Below are positions 53,976 to 62,494 of a DNA stretch of 64,000 nt, one piece after another. Made by a program: the position numbers and the translations under genes. The notes under the pieces were generated by a model that saw only the letters and a list, made by a program, of their open reading frames with translations, had not been told where the DNA came from and ran no database searches. Source of the DNA: an uncultured Eisenbergiella sp. (GTDB lineage Bacteria > Bacillota > Clostridia > Lachnospirales > Lachnospiraceae); NCBI GenBank assembly GCA_910585455.1, contig CAJUEL010000009.1, forward strand, positions 1 through 64,000, in the 5' to 3' direction. The number at the start of each line of letters is the position of its first letter. The first letter of the stretch is position 1.

Positions 53976-54338
53976 CTATTCGGCATCCCTGAATGCCGCT
54001 GCATCGATTCGCTTTCCATCCCGCCAGATCCGCTCCAGATCATAAAACAGTCGGTTCTGCTTATCGAACACATGGACAATCAGATCGCCGTAATCCATCA
54101 GAATCCAGTTTCCGGTCTGATAACCTTCCACGCTTTTGGGCGAAAAGCCTGCCCTGCCCAGCTGTTCTTCCACGCTGTCGATCAACGCCTGCACCTGGTT
54201 TTTGTTGTTTCCGCTCGCGATCAGGAAATAGTCCGCCAGAACGGAAACCTCACTGATATCGATGATGCAGATATCCTCCGCTTTTTTATCCTCCAGCGCG
54301 GCGATCGCAATTTGAGTCATTTTTGCAGCCTGTGTCAT
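53976..54338 (-). CDS. rsfS: Ribosome silencing factor
   Basis: 120 residues, RsfS/Iojap family. Typical LADYFLIASGNNKNQVQALIDSVEEQL and GNWILMDYGDLIVHVF. It binds L14 and blocks subunit joining. It follows yqeK with a 4-base overlap, the classic nadD-yqeK-rsfS order. Confidence 0.96.
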   Translation of the reverse strand: MTQAAKMTQIAIAALEDKKAEDICIIDISEVSVLADYFLIASGNNKNQVQALIDSVEEQLGRAGFSPKSVEGYQTGNWILMDYGDLIVHVFDKQNRLFYDLERIWRDGKRIDAAAFRDAE

Positions 54339-54916
54339 TCCTGTCCTCCGTTTTTATAAAAATCATAGGTCTTCTGTGTCATGGGATCCACTTCCATCTT
54401 TCCATTTTTGACGTATTCCAGCGTATCCTCCAGCGCGATCAGGAGAGCGCTGTCCAGCTCCTCAAAAGCCATCTTCCGCACGCGGTCCAGATTGGGCGCA
54501 TGCTTTCTGCCCGGTTCAATATAGTCCGCCAGCCATATGATTTTTTCAAGCGTGGACATGCCGGGGCGGCCTGTTGTATGGTTTAAAATAGCATTGATGA
54601 TATCCCGGTCCGTCACGCCGTATTTTTTCATGGCGAGAAAGCTTCCGACCTTGGCATGCAGCAGAAAGGGGTTTTTCTCCTCGGCGGGCGTGATGGCAAT
54701 ATTGTGCTTTTCGCAGATGGCAAGCCGCCTTTCATTGGACAGGCACTTCGCACAATCGTGAAGAAGGCCCGCAACGAGGGCATTGTTCATATCCGCACCA
54801 TACCGCATGGCGAGGGCTGCCGCCGTATAAGCGACCCCGAGCGTATGCTCATAGCGTTTGGCATCCAGCTTTTTTTTGACCGAATTCCGGATTTTGGTGA
54901 TATCTGATTCCTTCAT
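54335..54916 (-). CDS. yqeK: HD-domain hydrolase YqeK
   Basis: 193 residues from ATG 54916. HD motif: His in RYEHTLGV, HD in LLHDCAK, further His in LLHAKVG and Asp in LADYIEPGR. Family members hydrolyse diadenosine tetraphosphate (Ap4A) symmetrically. It overlaps nadD and rsfS by four bases each. Confidence 0.95.
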   Translation of the reverse strand: MKESDITKIRNSVKKKLDAKRYEHTLGVAYTAAALAMRYGADMNNALVAGLLHDCAKCLSNERRLAICEKHNIAITPAEEKNPFLLHAKVGSFLAMKKYGVTDRDIINAILNHTTGRPGMSTLEKIIWLADYIEPGRKHAPNLDRVRKMAFEELDSALLIALEDTLEYVKNGKMEVDPMTQKTYDFYKNGGQE

Positions 54917-55536
54917 GACTCCTCCTGTACATGGCTGCCGTAATAACCGTTTTCCTCCAAAAATGTCCGGACCTGTTCCGGAACGAGGTAACGGATGGAC
55001 TGTCCAAGGCCGCATCTTTTCCGAATCTGCGTGGCGGATATTTCAATATGAAGAGAAGGCAATATGCGGACATCCGCGTGATACTTCCGGGCAATATGCT
55101 CAATCTGCTCTGTCAGCGCCTGATCCTGCCAGCCTTCCCTGACCGCAGCGAGGGTCACGCAGGAGGAAAAAATGCGCTCCGGATGTTTCCAGCTTTCCAT
55201 GGAAAGGAGTGTGTCTGCGCCGACGATATTATAAAGAACAGCATCCGGATACAGAGCGTGAAGCCCGGAAAGCGTTTCCCAGGTATAGGAATTTCCCTCC
55301 CGCTCCACCTCAATGGCCGATACTTCAAAAAACGGATTCTCCATAGCGGCAAGTCCTGCCATCTTTAATCGAACGCTTCCGGGCAAAATATCCTGCGGAT
55401 CCTTCATGTAGGAATTTCCGCTGGGAATCAGCAGCACCTTATCCAGAGAGCAAAACGTCCGCGCGTTTTCCGCCATGATCAGGTGCCCGTTATGAATCGG
55501 ATTAAACGTGCCGCCTAATATACCGATCTTTTTCAT
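54913..55536 (-). CDS. nadD: Nicotinate-nucleotide adenylyltransferase
   Basis: 207 residues. GGTFNPIHNGHL nucleotidyltransferase motif at the N terminus, and the C-terminal ISATQIRKR motif. It makes deamido-NAD from nicotinate mononucleotide and ATP. Confidence 0.97.
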   Translation of the reverse strand: MKKIGILGGTFNPIHNGHLIMAENARTFCSLDKVLLIPSGNSYMKDPQDILPGSVRLKMAGLAAMENPFFEVSAIEVEREGNSYTWETLSGLHALYPDAVLYNIVGADTLLSMESWKHPERIFSSCVTLAAVREGWQDQALTEQIEHIARKYHADVRILPSLHIEISATQIRKRCGLGQSIRYLVPEQVRTFLEENGYYGSHVQEES

Positions 55537-55545
55537 GTGTTTTTC

Positions 55546-55845
55546 CTATAACGGAAGCTCGATCTTTTTATGATCTTTACTTTCCTTATACAAAACGATC
55601 TTTTTCCCGATCACCTGCACGACGGTGGATTTGGTGCGCTCCGCTACGGTCTGCGCCAGCTCCCTGGGATCGTCGAAGCAGTTCTTTAACACGGAGATTT
55701 TGATGAGCTCCCTGGTATTGAAGGCCTCCGCAATCGCTGCCGTTCCTTCCGGCGTCAGGCTGGATTTTCCGATCTGAAAAATCGGCTCCAGATTGGACGC
55801 AAGCTTCATCAGGTATGCCCTCTGTTTGCTTGTCAGTGTTTTCAT
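55546..55845 (-). CDS. yhbY: YhbY-family RNA-binding protein (CRM domain)
   Basis: 99 residues from ATG 55845. The CRM signature is present: LTSKQRAYLMKLASNLEPIFQIGKSSLTPEG and the GKKIVLYK end. It is linked to ribosome assembly. It lies between obgE and nadD, a common order. Confidence 0.94.
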   Translation of the reverse strand: MKTLTSKQRAYLMKLASNLEPIFQIGKSSLTPEGTAAIAEAFNTRELIKISVLKNCFDDPRELAQTVAERTKSTVVQVIGKKIVLYKESKDHKKIELPL

Positions 55846-55915
55846 AGTTATACTCCCTGTGCGCTTTAGCGCATATATCAATCAATCGTTTGAAAGACAG
55901 CTTCAAACCTGATTT

Positions 55916-57205
55916 CTATTTGTAATAATCGAAGGAATGGCCGTACATCCGGACCGTATCGCCCTCCGAAATGCCAAGCTCCTCCAGCCTTTCGAGAATG
56001 CCTGTCGTTTTAAGAAACTCCTGGAAGAAAGCAAAGCCCTTTTCAGATTCCAGATTGGTGTAGCCCAGCATTTTCTCGACTCTGGGTCCTTCCACCACAT
56101 ATTCGTCCGTCTCTGCATCATAGGATACCGTATAGGGTTCATCGGAGACGGCAAGGGCAACCTCCGGAAAATATTCCTGTGAAAATACGGTTGGTTTGTC
56201 ATCCAGCCCATCCAGCATTTTGCGCACATGATAGAGAAGCTCCCTTATGCCCTGTCCGCTGATGGCGGAAATCGGAAATACCTGCACACCCTTCGGTTCA
56301 AATTCCGCTTTTATCTGGTCCACCGGAGATTCCTGCAGATCATAAATGGCATCCGTTTTGTTGGCGGCAATGACCTGTGGCTTTTGCGTCAGCGAGGAAT
56401 CATATTTTTCCAGCTCCCGGTTGATCGCATAGATATCCGCAATCGGGTCCCGCCCTTCCGTTCCGGCGGCGTCCACCACATGGATGATCACCTTGGTCCT
56501 CTCAATATGCCGCAGAAATTCATGCCCCAGCCCGGCGCCGTCAGAAGCGCCCTCGATCAGCCCGGGAATATCTGCGATCACAAAGCCCTTGGCATCCTCC
56601 AGATCCACCACGCCCAGGTTGGGATTTAAGGTCGTAAAATGATAGTTTGCGATTTTGGGTCTCGCATTGCTGACGCGGGATAAAAAAGTGGATTTGCCCA
56701 CATTGGGAAATCCCGCAAGCCCCACATCCGCAATCACCTTGAGCTCAAGCTGCAGCCAAAGCTCCTGCGCGGGCTGTCCGGGCTGCGCATATTTGGGCGC
56801 CTGCATCGTGCTGGTCGCATAATGCTGGTTACCGTTGCCGCCCCTGCCGCCTTTGAGTAACACGATCCGGCGATTGTCGCCGGACATATCGGCGATGACC
56901 TTGCCGGAATTGAATTCCTTAATGACGGTTCCGGAAGGAACTTTCAGCACGATATCCTTTCCATCCTTGCCGCGGCAGTTCTTTTTATTGCCCTCCTGTC
57001 CGTCACCGGCGCAATACTTTCCGGTATGCCGGTAATCTGTCAGGGTATTTAAGCCTTCGTCCACCTCAAAAATGACATCGCCGCCCCTGCCGCCGTCGCC
57101 GCCGTCAGGACCGCCCGCCGGCACGAATTTTTCCTTGCGGAAGGAGACATGTCCGTCGCCGCCCTTGCCGCTTCTCACATATATTTTCGCTCTGTCTGCA
57201 AACAT
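55916..57205 (-). CDS. obgE: GTPase ObgE/CgtA
   Basis: 429 residues. Gly-rich Obg fold (1-158, GGKGGDGHVSFRKEKFVP), G domain with GFPNVGKST, DIPGLIEGA and NKTD (about 160-330), and a C-terminal OCT domain (about 355-429), present in Gram-positive ObgE. It acts in 50S assembly and stress control. A hairpin lies between rpmA and this gene. Confidence 0.98.
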   Translation of the reverse strand: MFADRAKIYVRSGKGGDGHVSFRKEKFVPAGGPDGGDGGRGGDVIFEVDEGLNTLTDYRHTGKYCAGDGQEGNKKNCRGKDGKDIVLKVPSGTVIKEFNSGKVIADMSGDNRRIVLLKGGRGGNGNQHYATSTMQAPKYAQPGQPAQELWLQLELKVIADVGLAGFPNVGKSTFLSRVSNARPKIANYHFTTLNPNLGVVDLEDAKGFVIADIPGLIEGASDGAGLGHEFLRHIERTKVIIHVVDAAGTEGRDPIADIYAINRELEKYDSSLTQKPQVIAANKTDAIYDLQESPVDQIKAEFEPKGVQVFPISAISGQGIRELLYHVRKMLDGLDDKPTVFSQEYFPEVALAVSDEPYTVSYDAETDEYVVEGPRVEKMLGYTNLESEKGFAFFQEFLKTTGILERLEELGISEGDTVRMYGHSFDYYK

Positions 57206-57231
57206 CGCTCACTCACCCTTTATAGACAAAA

Positions 57232-57257
57232 AGCCCCAGACATTTCTGTTTGGGGCT
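57232..57257 (-). terminator. Hairpin between rpmA and obgE
   Basis: AGCCCCAGACA (57232-57242) and TGTTTGGGGCT (57247-57257), 4-base loop, one G-T pair, followed on the minus strand by TTTTTG. It would reduce read-through from the ribosomal protein operon. Confidence 0.75.
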
Positions 57258-57266
57258 CGATCTTGC

Positions 57267-57554
57267 TTACTGCTGTTCCACGGGATATACGGAAGCCTGC
57301 TTCCTGTCTCTCCCTTTTCTTTCAAATCTCAGAACGCCGTCAACCTTGGCAAACAGCGTATCGTCGCCGCCGATCCCAACATTCACGCCGGGATGGATCC
57401 TGGTCCCGCGCTGCCGGTAAAGGATGTTGCCGGCTTTCACGAACTGACCGTCCGCTCTCTTTGCTCCAAGCCGCTTGGATTCGGAATCTCTGCCGTTTTT
57501 GGTAGAACCTACTCCCTTCTTATGAGCAAAAAACTGAAGGTTCATATTCAACAT
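57267..57554 (-). CDS. rpmA: 50S ribosomal protein L27
   Basis: 95 residues. The N terminus MLNMNLQFFAHKKGVGS carries the extra leader of Firmicute L27, which is removed by Prp after FF (family knowledge). The rest (HKKGVGSTKNGRDSESKRLG) is canonical L27. Confidence 0.98.
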   Translation of the reverse strand: MLNMNLQFFAHKKGVGSTKNGRDSESKRLGAKRADGQFVKAGNILYRQRGTRIHPGVNVGIGGDDTLFAKVDGVLRFERKGRDRKQASVYPVEQQ

Positions 57555-57557
57555 GGG

Positions 57558-57896
57558 TTACACCTCCTTGAATTTCAATTTCAGATACTTTCTGCCGTAT
57601 TGCTTTTCGATGCTTTCAAGACCGAGAATCATGGTATCCATGAGAAGCTGTGTCTTCTCATTTACAGGATTGATAAAAACAACATCTATCACACCGTCTT
57701 CCTCTCCGGCAGTCACCTCCATCTTTTCCTTTGCGAACAGTTCCATCGCATTGATGGTGTTGATCACCAGAATGGACACCGCACTGCACACGATATCGTA
57801 ACCGCTGTCGGCATATCCGGCATGTCCGATGCAGGAAAACCCTGCATACCTGTTATTCTTCGTCTTTTTCACTAAAACATGGGTCATGACACACAA
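57558..57896 (-). CDS. prp: Ribosomal-processing cysteine protease Prp
   Basis: 112 residues. Catalytic His25 and Cys37 in GHAGYADSGYDIVCSAVS. Prp cuts the N-terminal extension off L27, whose gene follows by three bases. Located between rplU and rpmA as usual in Firmicutes. An ATG at 57887 (MTHVLV) is another possible start. Confidence 0.95.
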   Translation of the reverse strand: MCVMTHVLVKKTKNNRYAGFSCIGHAGYADSGYDIVCSAVSILVINTINAMELFAKEKMEVTAGEEDGVIDVVFINPVNEKTQLLMDTMILGLESIEKQYGRKYLKLKFKEV

Positions 57897-57913
57897 ATAA
57901 AAGGATCGGATGC

Positions 57914-58228
57914 TTATCCGTTGATCTTTTCAATCTTAACCTGCGTGTATGCTTGTCTGTGGCCGTTCTTCTTGTGATAGCCGGTCTTTCTCTTATACTT
58001 GTAAACAATGACCTTCTTGCCCTTGCCTTCGCCGACGACTGTTGCTGTAACAGTTGCGCCTGCCACATCGGCGCCGACCTTCAAACCGTTATCGTTCACT
58101 GCGACTACCTTGTCGAATGTAACAGTCTCACCGGCTGCAACGTTTAACTTCTCCACGTTTAAAACGTCGCCCTCTTCCACCTTGTACTGTTTGCCACCTG
58201 TTGCAATAATTGCGTACATCTTAGACAC
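57914..58228 (-). CDS. rplU: 50S ribosomal protein L21
   Basis: 104 residues. Start MYAIIATGGKQYKVEEGD and end YKRKTGYHKKNGHRQAYTQVKI are typical. First gene of rplU-prp-rpmA. Confidence 0.98.
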   Translation of the reverse strand: MSKMYAIIATGGKQYKVEEGDVLNVEKLNVAAGETVTFDKVVAVNDNGLKVGADVAGATVTATVVGEGKGKKVIVYKYKRKTGYHKKNGHRQAYTQVKIEKING

Positions 58229-58315
58229 CTCCTGTCAAGCGTTAAATAAATTAACGTTACTCGCTAACTACGGTGACGCCATATTGGCATACTTCTACCT
58301 CGTTACGCGGCATAC
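58229..58315 (-). ncRNA. Candidate L21 leader (5' UTR of rplU)
   Basis: About 85-90 bases of untranslated leader between the rplU promoter and start codon, ending in GGAGGTGTC. L21 leaders are known in Firmicutes at this place. I cannot confirm the consensus structure by eye, so the call rests on position and length. Confidence 0.45.
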
Positions 58316-58321
58316 TCATAA

Positions 58322-58350
58322 ATCATAGCATCGCAGTCTGCTTTTGTCAA
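58322..58350 (-). promoter_or_regulatory. rplU promoter
   Basis: On the minus strand TTGACA (58350-58345), 17 bases, TATGAT (58327-58322). Near consensus. Confidence 0.8.
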
Positions 58351-58378
58351 GAAAAATATCCTGGTTTTATCAGAAAAA

Positions 58379-58410
58379 CGTAACAGTTCAGACCTGTCTG
58401 AACTGTTACG
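58379..58410. repeat. Perfect intergenic palindrome (copy 2)
   Basis: CGTAACAGTTCAGAC (58379-58393), 2-base centre, GTCTGAACTGTTACG (58396-58410), 15 perfect pairs. It lies between the rplU promoter and the cstA terminator. Shares the TTCAGAC/GTCTGAA core with 47040-47069. Confidence 0.85.
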
Positions 58411-58442
58411 AAAAACGCCGCCGCCATACGTCCGGCGGCGGC
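58411..58442 (-). terminator. Terminator of cstA
   Basis: On the minus strand GCCGCCGCC pairs with GGCGGCGGC (58442-58434 with 58425-58417), 8-base loop, followed by GTTTTT. Strong. Confidence 0.9.
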
Positions 58443-58460
58443 ATCCTTGCTTTTTGGATA

Positions 58461-60191
58461 TTATGCCTTTTTCTTGTTGTATTTGGAAATGGTCTGTACG
58501 CCTTCCACGGCCAGAACCAGCGCCAGTACAAACAACAGTACGCACAGCAGCGCGCGGATGATGGAGAACACATCTCCTGTTCCGCCAATCGCTGCGGTCA
58601 GGTTGGACTTGAAGGTGAACACAAGGGAGGTCAGCGTCACGATGAGCATGAACGCCATCGGGAACAGGAACATCTTGTTGTTTCTGCCTTCCTTGCCAAG
58701 CCATGCCGCAACCGCCAGAAGGGCGAGTGCCGCAAGAAGCTGGTTTGCCGCGCCAAACAGCGCCCAGATCTTGGCATAGCCTGCAACGCCAAGGGCAATG
58801 CCTAAAACAACCGTGATCACAGTTGCCACATAAGGATTCGCTAACGTTGCCTTATACCCCTTCGCATCCTTATAGGACTGTCCGGGCTCAAGCCAGAACT
58901 CCTGGAACATATAACGGGCAAGACGGGTTGCCGTATCCAGAGAGGTTAAGCAGAACGCGGAAACCGCAAGGATCAGCATCGCGTAAACGACCTTATAAAC
59001 AGCGTCGCTGCCCAGTCCCGGAATCATGCTGACCATCTTTGCAATACCGGTCGCAAATACAGCGGTGGGCGCTACAGTTTCGCCTGCAGAATAAGAACTC
59101 CAGATAAAACCAACGGCGCACAGGGAGATCAGCGCGAGACCACATTCCACGAGCATACCGCCGTACGCGATGGGCTTCGCATCGGCTTCCTTATCCAGCT
59201 GCTTTGCAGTCGTGCCGGAACCAACCAGGGAGTGGAAACCGGAGATCGCGCCGCATGCGATGGTTACAAACAGTGCCGGGAACAGGGTGCCAAGAGAGCT
59301 TCCTGTGGGGGCAACCGTATCAACAAAGCCGGTAAAGGCCGGAATATCCAGGGTCGGATGCGCACCGATGATGCCGACCACAGCCACGATCATCATGAAA
59401 TAAAGCAGGAAAGAGCTCAGATAATCGCGGGGCTGTAACAGGATCCAGACCGGTGTCACGGATGCGATCAGAATATAAATGCCGATGATAACCATCCAGA
59501 AATTGGTGGAATGGTACATGAAGCCGGGATGCCAGTTCATGCCGATCACCATACAGATCACGATTGCAACCACACCGATGATGGTGGAAACCCATAGAGG
59601 CGCATTCCTTCTGTATACGCAGAAACCGAACACAATCGCAATCAGGATGAACAGAATGGAGATCATGCAGGTGGTCAGGTTCGCATCGGATGCTGCAAAA
59701 TCAACCGCACCGTCCACATAAGTGGCACAGAAGGTGTTTGCAACGATGGAAGCGAATGCCGCCACAACCAGAATCAGGGTCAGGTAGGAGAAAATCAGAA
59801 ACAGCTTTTTCGCCCGGGTGCCGATACTGGTGGAAATAACCTCACCGATGGACTGTCCCTTGTTGCGGATGGAGGAAAACAGCGCGCCGAAATCATGCAC
59901 CGCTCCGAAGAAAATACCGCCGATCAGGATCCAGAGCATGACGGGAACCCATCCGAATACCGCCGCCTGAATCGGTCCGTTGATCGGGCCCGCGCCGGCG
60001 ATGGAGGAAAAGTGATGTCCAAACAGAACCGGAGCCTTCGCGGGAACATAGTCCACGCCGTCCTCTTCCGTATGGGCAGGTGTTGTTCTCTTGGGGTCAA
60101 CTCCCCATTGTTTTGCCAGCCAGGAGCCGTAAAAGATGTAACCACACACCAGTACGGCGACGCCGACAAGCAGAATTACTACTGCATTCAT
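58461..60191 (-). CDS. cstA: Carbon starvation protein A (peptide/pyruvate transporter)
   Basis: 576 residues with about 15 hydrophobic segments. Starts MNAVVILLVGVAVLVCGYIFYGSWLAKQWGVDP; conserved HHFSSIAGAGPINGPIQAA, GIISGFHSLVGSGTTAKQL-like (AISGFHSLVGSGTTAKQ) and LDTATRLARYMFQEF. Takes up peptides or pyruvate during carbon limitation (family knowledge). It follows a 189-residue protein by three bases. Confidence 0.95.
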   Translation of the reverse strand: MNAVVILLVGVAVLVCGYIFYGSWLAKQWGVDPKRTTPAHTEEDGVDYVPAKAPVLFGHHFSSIAGAGPINGPIQAAVFGWVPVMLWILIGGIFFGAVHDFGALFSSIRNKGQSIGEVISTSIGTRAKKLFLIFSYLTLILVVAAFASIVANTFCATYVDGAVDFAASDANLTTCMISILFILIAIVFGFCVYRRNAPLWVSTIIGVVAIVICMVIGMNWHPGFMYHSTNFWMVIIGIYILIASVTPVWILLQPRDYLSSFLLYFMMIVAVVGIIGAHPTLDIPAFTGFVDTVAPTGSSLGTLFPALFVTIACGAISGFHSLVGSGTTAKQLDKEADAKPIAYGGMLVECGLALISLCAVGFIWSSYSAGETVAPTAVFATGIAKMVSMIPGLGSDAVYKVVYAMLILAVSAFCLTSLDTATRLARYMFQEFWLEPGQSYKDAKGYKATLANPYVATVITVVLGIALGVAGYAKIWALFGAANQLLAALALLAVAAWLGKEGRNNKMFLFPMAFMLIVTLTSLVFTFKSNLTAAIGGTGDVFSIIRALLCVLLFVLALVLAVEGVQTISKYNKKKA

Positions 60192-60194
60192 AGT

Positions 60195-60764
60195 TCAACA
60201 CTCCTTTTTTGGTTTGAATATGTATTTTCTTATAAATTTCGCCGTAGACCTTCCGTCCCAGTTGGAATAGACAAGCTTCTCCCCTGGTATGATCACATCC
60301 GCATGGAACTCCATCCAGCCGTGCAGCGAAAATTTAAAGCTTTTATGAAAATAATTCCTTTTGACCGCCCTTGCGGCATCTTCCGTCACATGATCCGCCA
60401 AAATGATCGCCGTGACAAAGGAATACATATGCTCCCTGTGGGGCTCAATCCGCGCCATGCCCTTTTCCATCGCATAGCCCCGACAGCGCTCCCAGGCATC
60501 CATGTCCAGAGTGGGAACCGAAAAAATATAGAGATATTCGTAGCTTTCCGCCGCCCAAAGCTGTGCCGATTTCACGAGCACATATTTCTCGCTGCGGGAA
60601 TAAAAATATCCGGTTGCCGCCAGAGACGAATCTGCCTCATCGACCTTTTCCACATCAAAGTAAGCGGAATAGGCATCCAGAAGCCTGTCAAGAATTTCCT
60701 CATGTGTTTCCAACACCATGAAACCGTACTCCTTGTACCTCAAAAAAGAACCCTGTCGCATCAC
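60195..60764 (-). CDS. Hypothetical protein paired with CstA
   Basis: 189 residues, soluble, no membrane segment or known motif recognised. It is rich in Tyr, His and charged residues and ends with a basic tail (KFIRKYIFKPKKEC). The stop lies three bases before the cstA start, so the two are co-translated. A role in CstA regulation is inferred from the pairing only. An in-frame ATG at 60719 (MVLETHEE) is an alternative start. Confidence 0.8.
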   Translation of the reverse strand: MMRQGSFLRYKEYGFMVLETHEEILDRLLDAYSAYFDVEKVDEADSSLAATGYFYSRSEKYVLVKSAQLWAAESYEYLYIFSVPTLDMDAWERCRGYAMEKGMARIEPHREHMYSFVTAIILADHVTEDAARAVKRNYFHKSFKFSLHGWMEFHADVIIPGEKLVYSNWDGRSTAKFIRKYIFKPKKEC

Positions 60765-61041
60765 CGCTTTAAATCATGCAAGTGAAACGACAATACACAA
60801 CGTATACAGTTTCATAAGAACCTGTATTTTTATACCTTATCATATTTTTATTCCGGATGCAATCGATTTGGGAAAATTTGTTTATATTCTTTTAAGATTT
60901 TTTTAATTTTTGATCGGTTATTTTTAGAATTTCCTGATGTCTGCATGCATCCGCCCCATTGTGAGACGGCGTTACCTGACGGATTCACACGATTTTACGC
61001 AGCGCCCGTATCTCACGCAGGCAGCGGATGCCTGTCATTCC
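60765..61041. other. Intergenic region, no gene found
   Basis: 277 bases between two minus-strand genes. The part near 60840-60930 is very A/T-rich. It should hold the promoter of the cstA pair and the terminator of the rluD-type operon. I see no clear box pair or strong hairpin. Confidence 0.5.
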
Positions 61042-61953
61042 CTATAAAACTGTCAGAAGCTTTTCAAAATAGGGAGGCAGGGGCGCGCAGGTTTCCACAT
61101 ACTGTCCGGTTACCGGATGCATAAAGCCGAGCGCCATGGCATGCAGCGTCTGCCCTTCCAGTGAGGAAAACGGACATTTTTTCGGTCCGTATACGCAATC
61201 CCCCAGCAAGGGATGCCCGATGGACGCCATATGCACGCGGATCTGGTGGGTCCTGCCCGTTTCCAGCCTGCATTCGATGTACGTATAGGAGGAAAAACGT
61301 TCCAGCACCCGGTAATGGGTGACGGCCTCTTTCCCGTTTTTCTCATTGACGGCCATTTTCTTGCGTTCCTTCATGTCCCTGCCGATCGGCGCATTGATAC
61401 AGCCCTCATCCTCCTTCAGCACGCCATGGACGATTGCGCGGTAGCGGCGCACGATCGTGTGCTCCTTTAGCTGCCGTGCGATCTCCTGGTGGGAAAGATC
61501 ATTTTTACAGATCAGGATGGAGCCCGTCGTATCCTTGTCAATCCGGTGAACGATGCCCGGACGCATCACCCCGTTGATGCCGGAAAGGCTGTTTTTGCAG
61601 TGAAACATGACCGCGTTGACGAGCGTCCCGCTGTAATGCCCCGCCGCCGGATGAACGACCATGCCCTTGGGCTTATTGACCACCAGCACATCTGCATCCT
61701 CATAAAGAATATCCAGCGGAATGTTCTCCGGTTCTATGACGGGCTCCTGCGCGGGGGGCAATTCGAAGGAAACATCATCGTCGGTTTTTACCCGGTAATT
61801 TGCCTTCACGCTCTGTCCGTTGACGCACACCCTGCCCTCCCGGATCATTTTCTGGATAAAAGAGCGCGACAAAGAATCGATCAGCGCGGCGATGCATCTG
61901 TCGATTCTTTCTTCTTCCCATTCTTCCGTTATCTGAAACCGAAAAAGCTCCAT
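61042..61953 (-). CDS. rluD: RluA/RluD-family pseudouridine synthase
   Basis: 303 residues from ATG 61953 (the open frame upstream is not used). S4 domain about 1-75; catalytic HRIDKDTTGSILICKN (Asp) and TGRTHQIRVHMASIGHPLLGD. Typical of RluD-like 23S rRNA enzymes that follow lspA in Firmicutes. It begins seven bases after the lspA stop. Confidence 0.95.
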   Translation of the reverse strand: MELFRFQITEEWEEERIDRCIAALIDSLSRSFIQKMIREGRVCVNGQSVKANYRVKTDDDVSFELPPAQEPVIEPENIPLDILYEDADVLVVNKPKGMVVHPAAGHYSGTLVNAVMFHCKNSLSGINGVMRPGIVHRIDKDTTGSILICKNDLSHQEIARQLKEHTIVRRYRAIVHGVLKEDEGCINAPIGRDMKERKKMAVNEKNGKEAVTHYRVLERFSSYTYIECRLETGRTHQIRVHMASIGHPLLGDCVYGPKKCPFSSLEGQTLHAMALGFMHPVTGQYVETCAPLPPYFEKLLTVL

Positions 61954-61960
61954 ATTTCCT

Positions 61961-62494
61961 TTATTCCTCAACCTGTTTCTTTTTGCCCGGGAGCAGGAAC
62001 GCAAAATCCTTTTCCTCCATATGCCCGAAAAAGACAATGACCAGTCCGAGCGCGCAAATGCCGGAAATATACATATCCGCCACATTGAAAACCGGAAAAT
62101 CAATGAGGCTGATATAGATAAAATCCACCACATAATCCAGACGCAGGCGGTCCAGAAAGTTTCCCAGCGCGCCGGCGATCAAAACGCCTCCCATCATGTG
62201 AAAAAGGCGGTAACGGGGGGATGCCGGCATCCTCCAGAGGGCGTAAAGCAGCAAAGCGAGCACCAGGCAGGTCATGATGACAAAAAATGCCTTTTGATTC
62301 TGCAAAAATCCGAAAGCGGCACCCCGGTTTTCCAGATAGCGAAGCTCCAGCACGCCCGGAATCAGGACGATGGCAGGCGCTCCCTTCAAATGTGTGACCG
62401 CCAGCCCCTTGGTGAATTGATCCAGCCAAAGCCCGGCAAACGCGATGCAAAGGTCAAGTAAAAACATCCCCTTGTTTCTGAAATTCATCTTCAA
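61961..62494 (-). CDS. lspA: Lipoprotein signal peptidase
   Basis: 177 residues, four membrane segments. Catalytic Asp pair: GNFLDRL (Asp115) and FNVADMYI (Asp140). It cleaves lipoprotein signal peptides. The start overlaps the aroB stop (ATGA). Confidence 0.97.
   Translation of the reverse strand: MKMNFRNKGMFLLDLCIAFAGLWLDQFTKGLAVTHLKGAPAIVLIPGVLELRYLENRGAAFGFLQNQKAFFVIMTCLVLALLLYALWRMPASPRYRLFHMMGGVLIAGALGNFLDRLRLDYVVDFIYISLIDFPVFNVADMYISGICALGLVIVFFGHMEEKDFAFLLPGKKKQVEE

Noticed and set aside
53787..54359. 190-codon plus-strand frame after lexA
   Set aside because: It is antisense to rsfS and crosses the lexA/rsfS hairpin.
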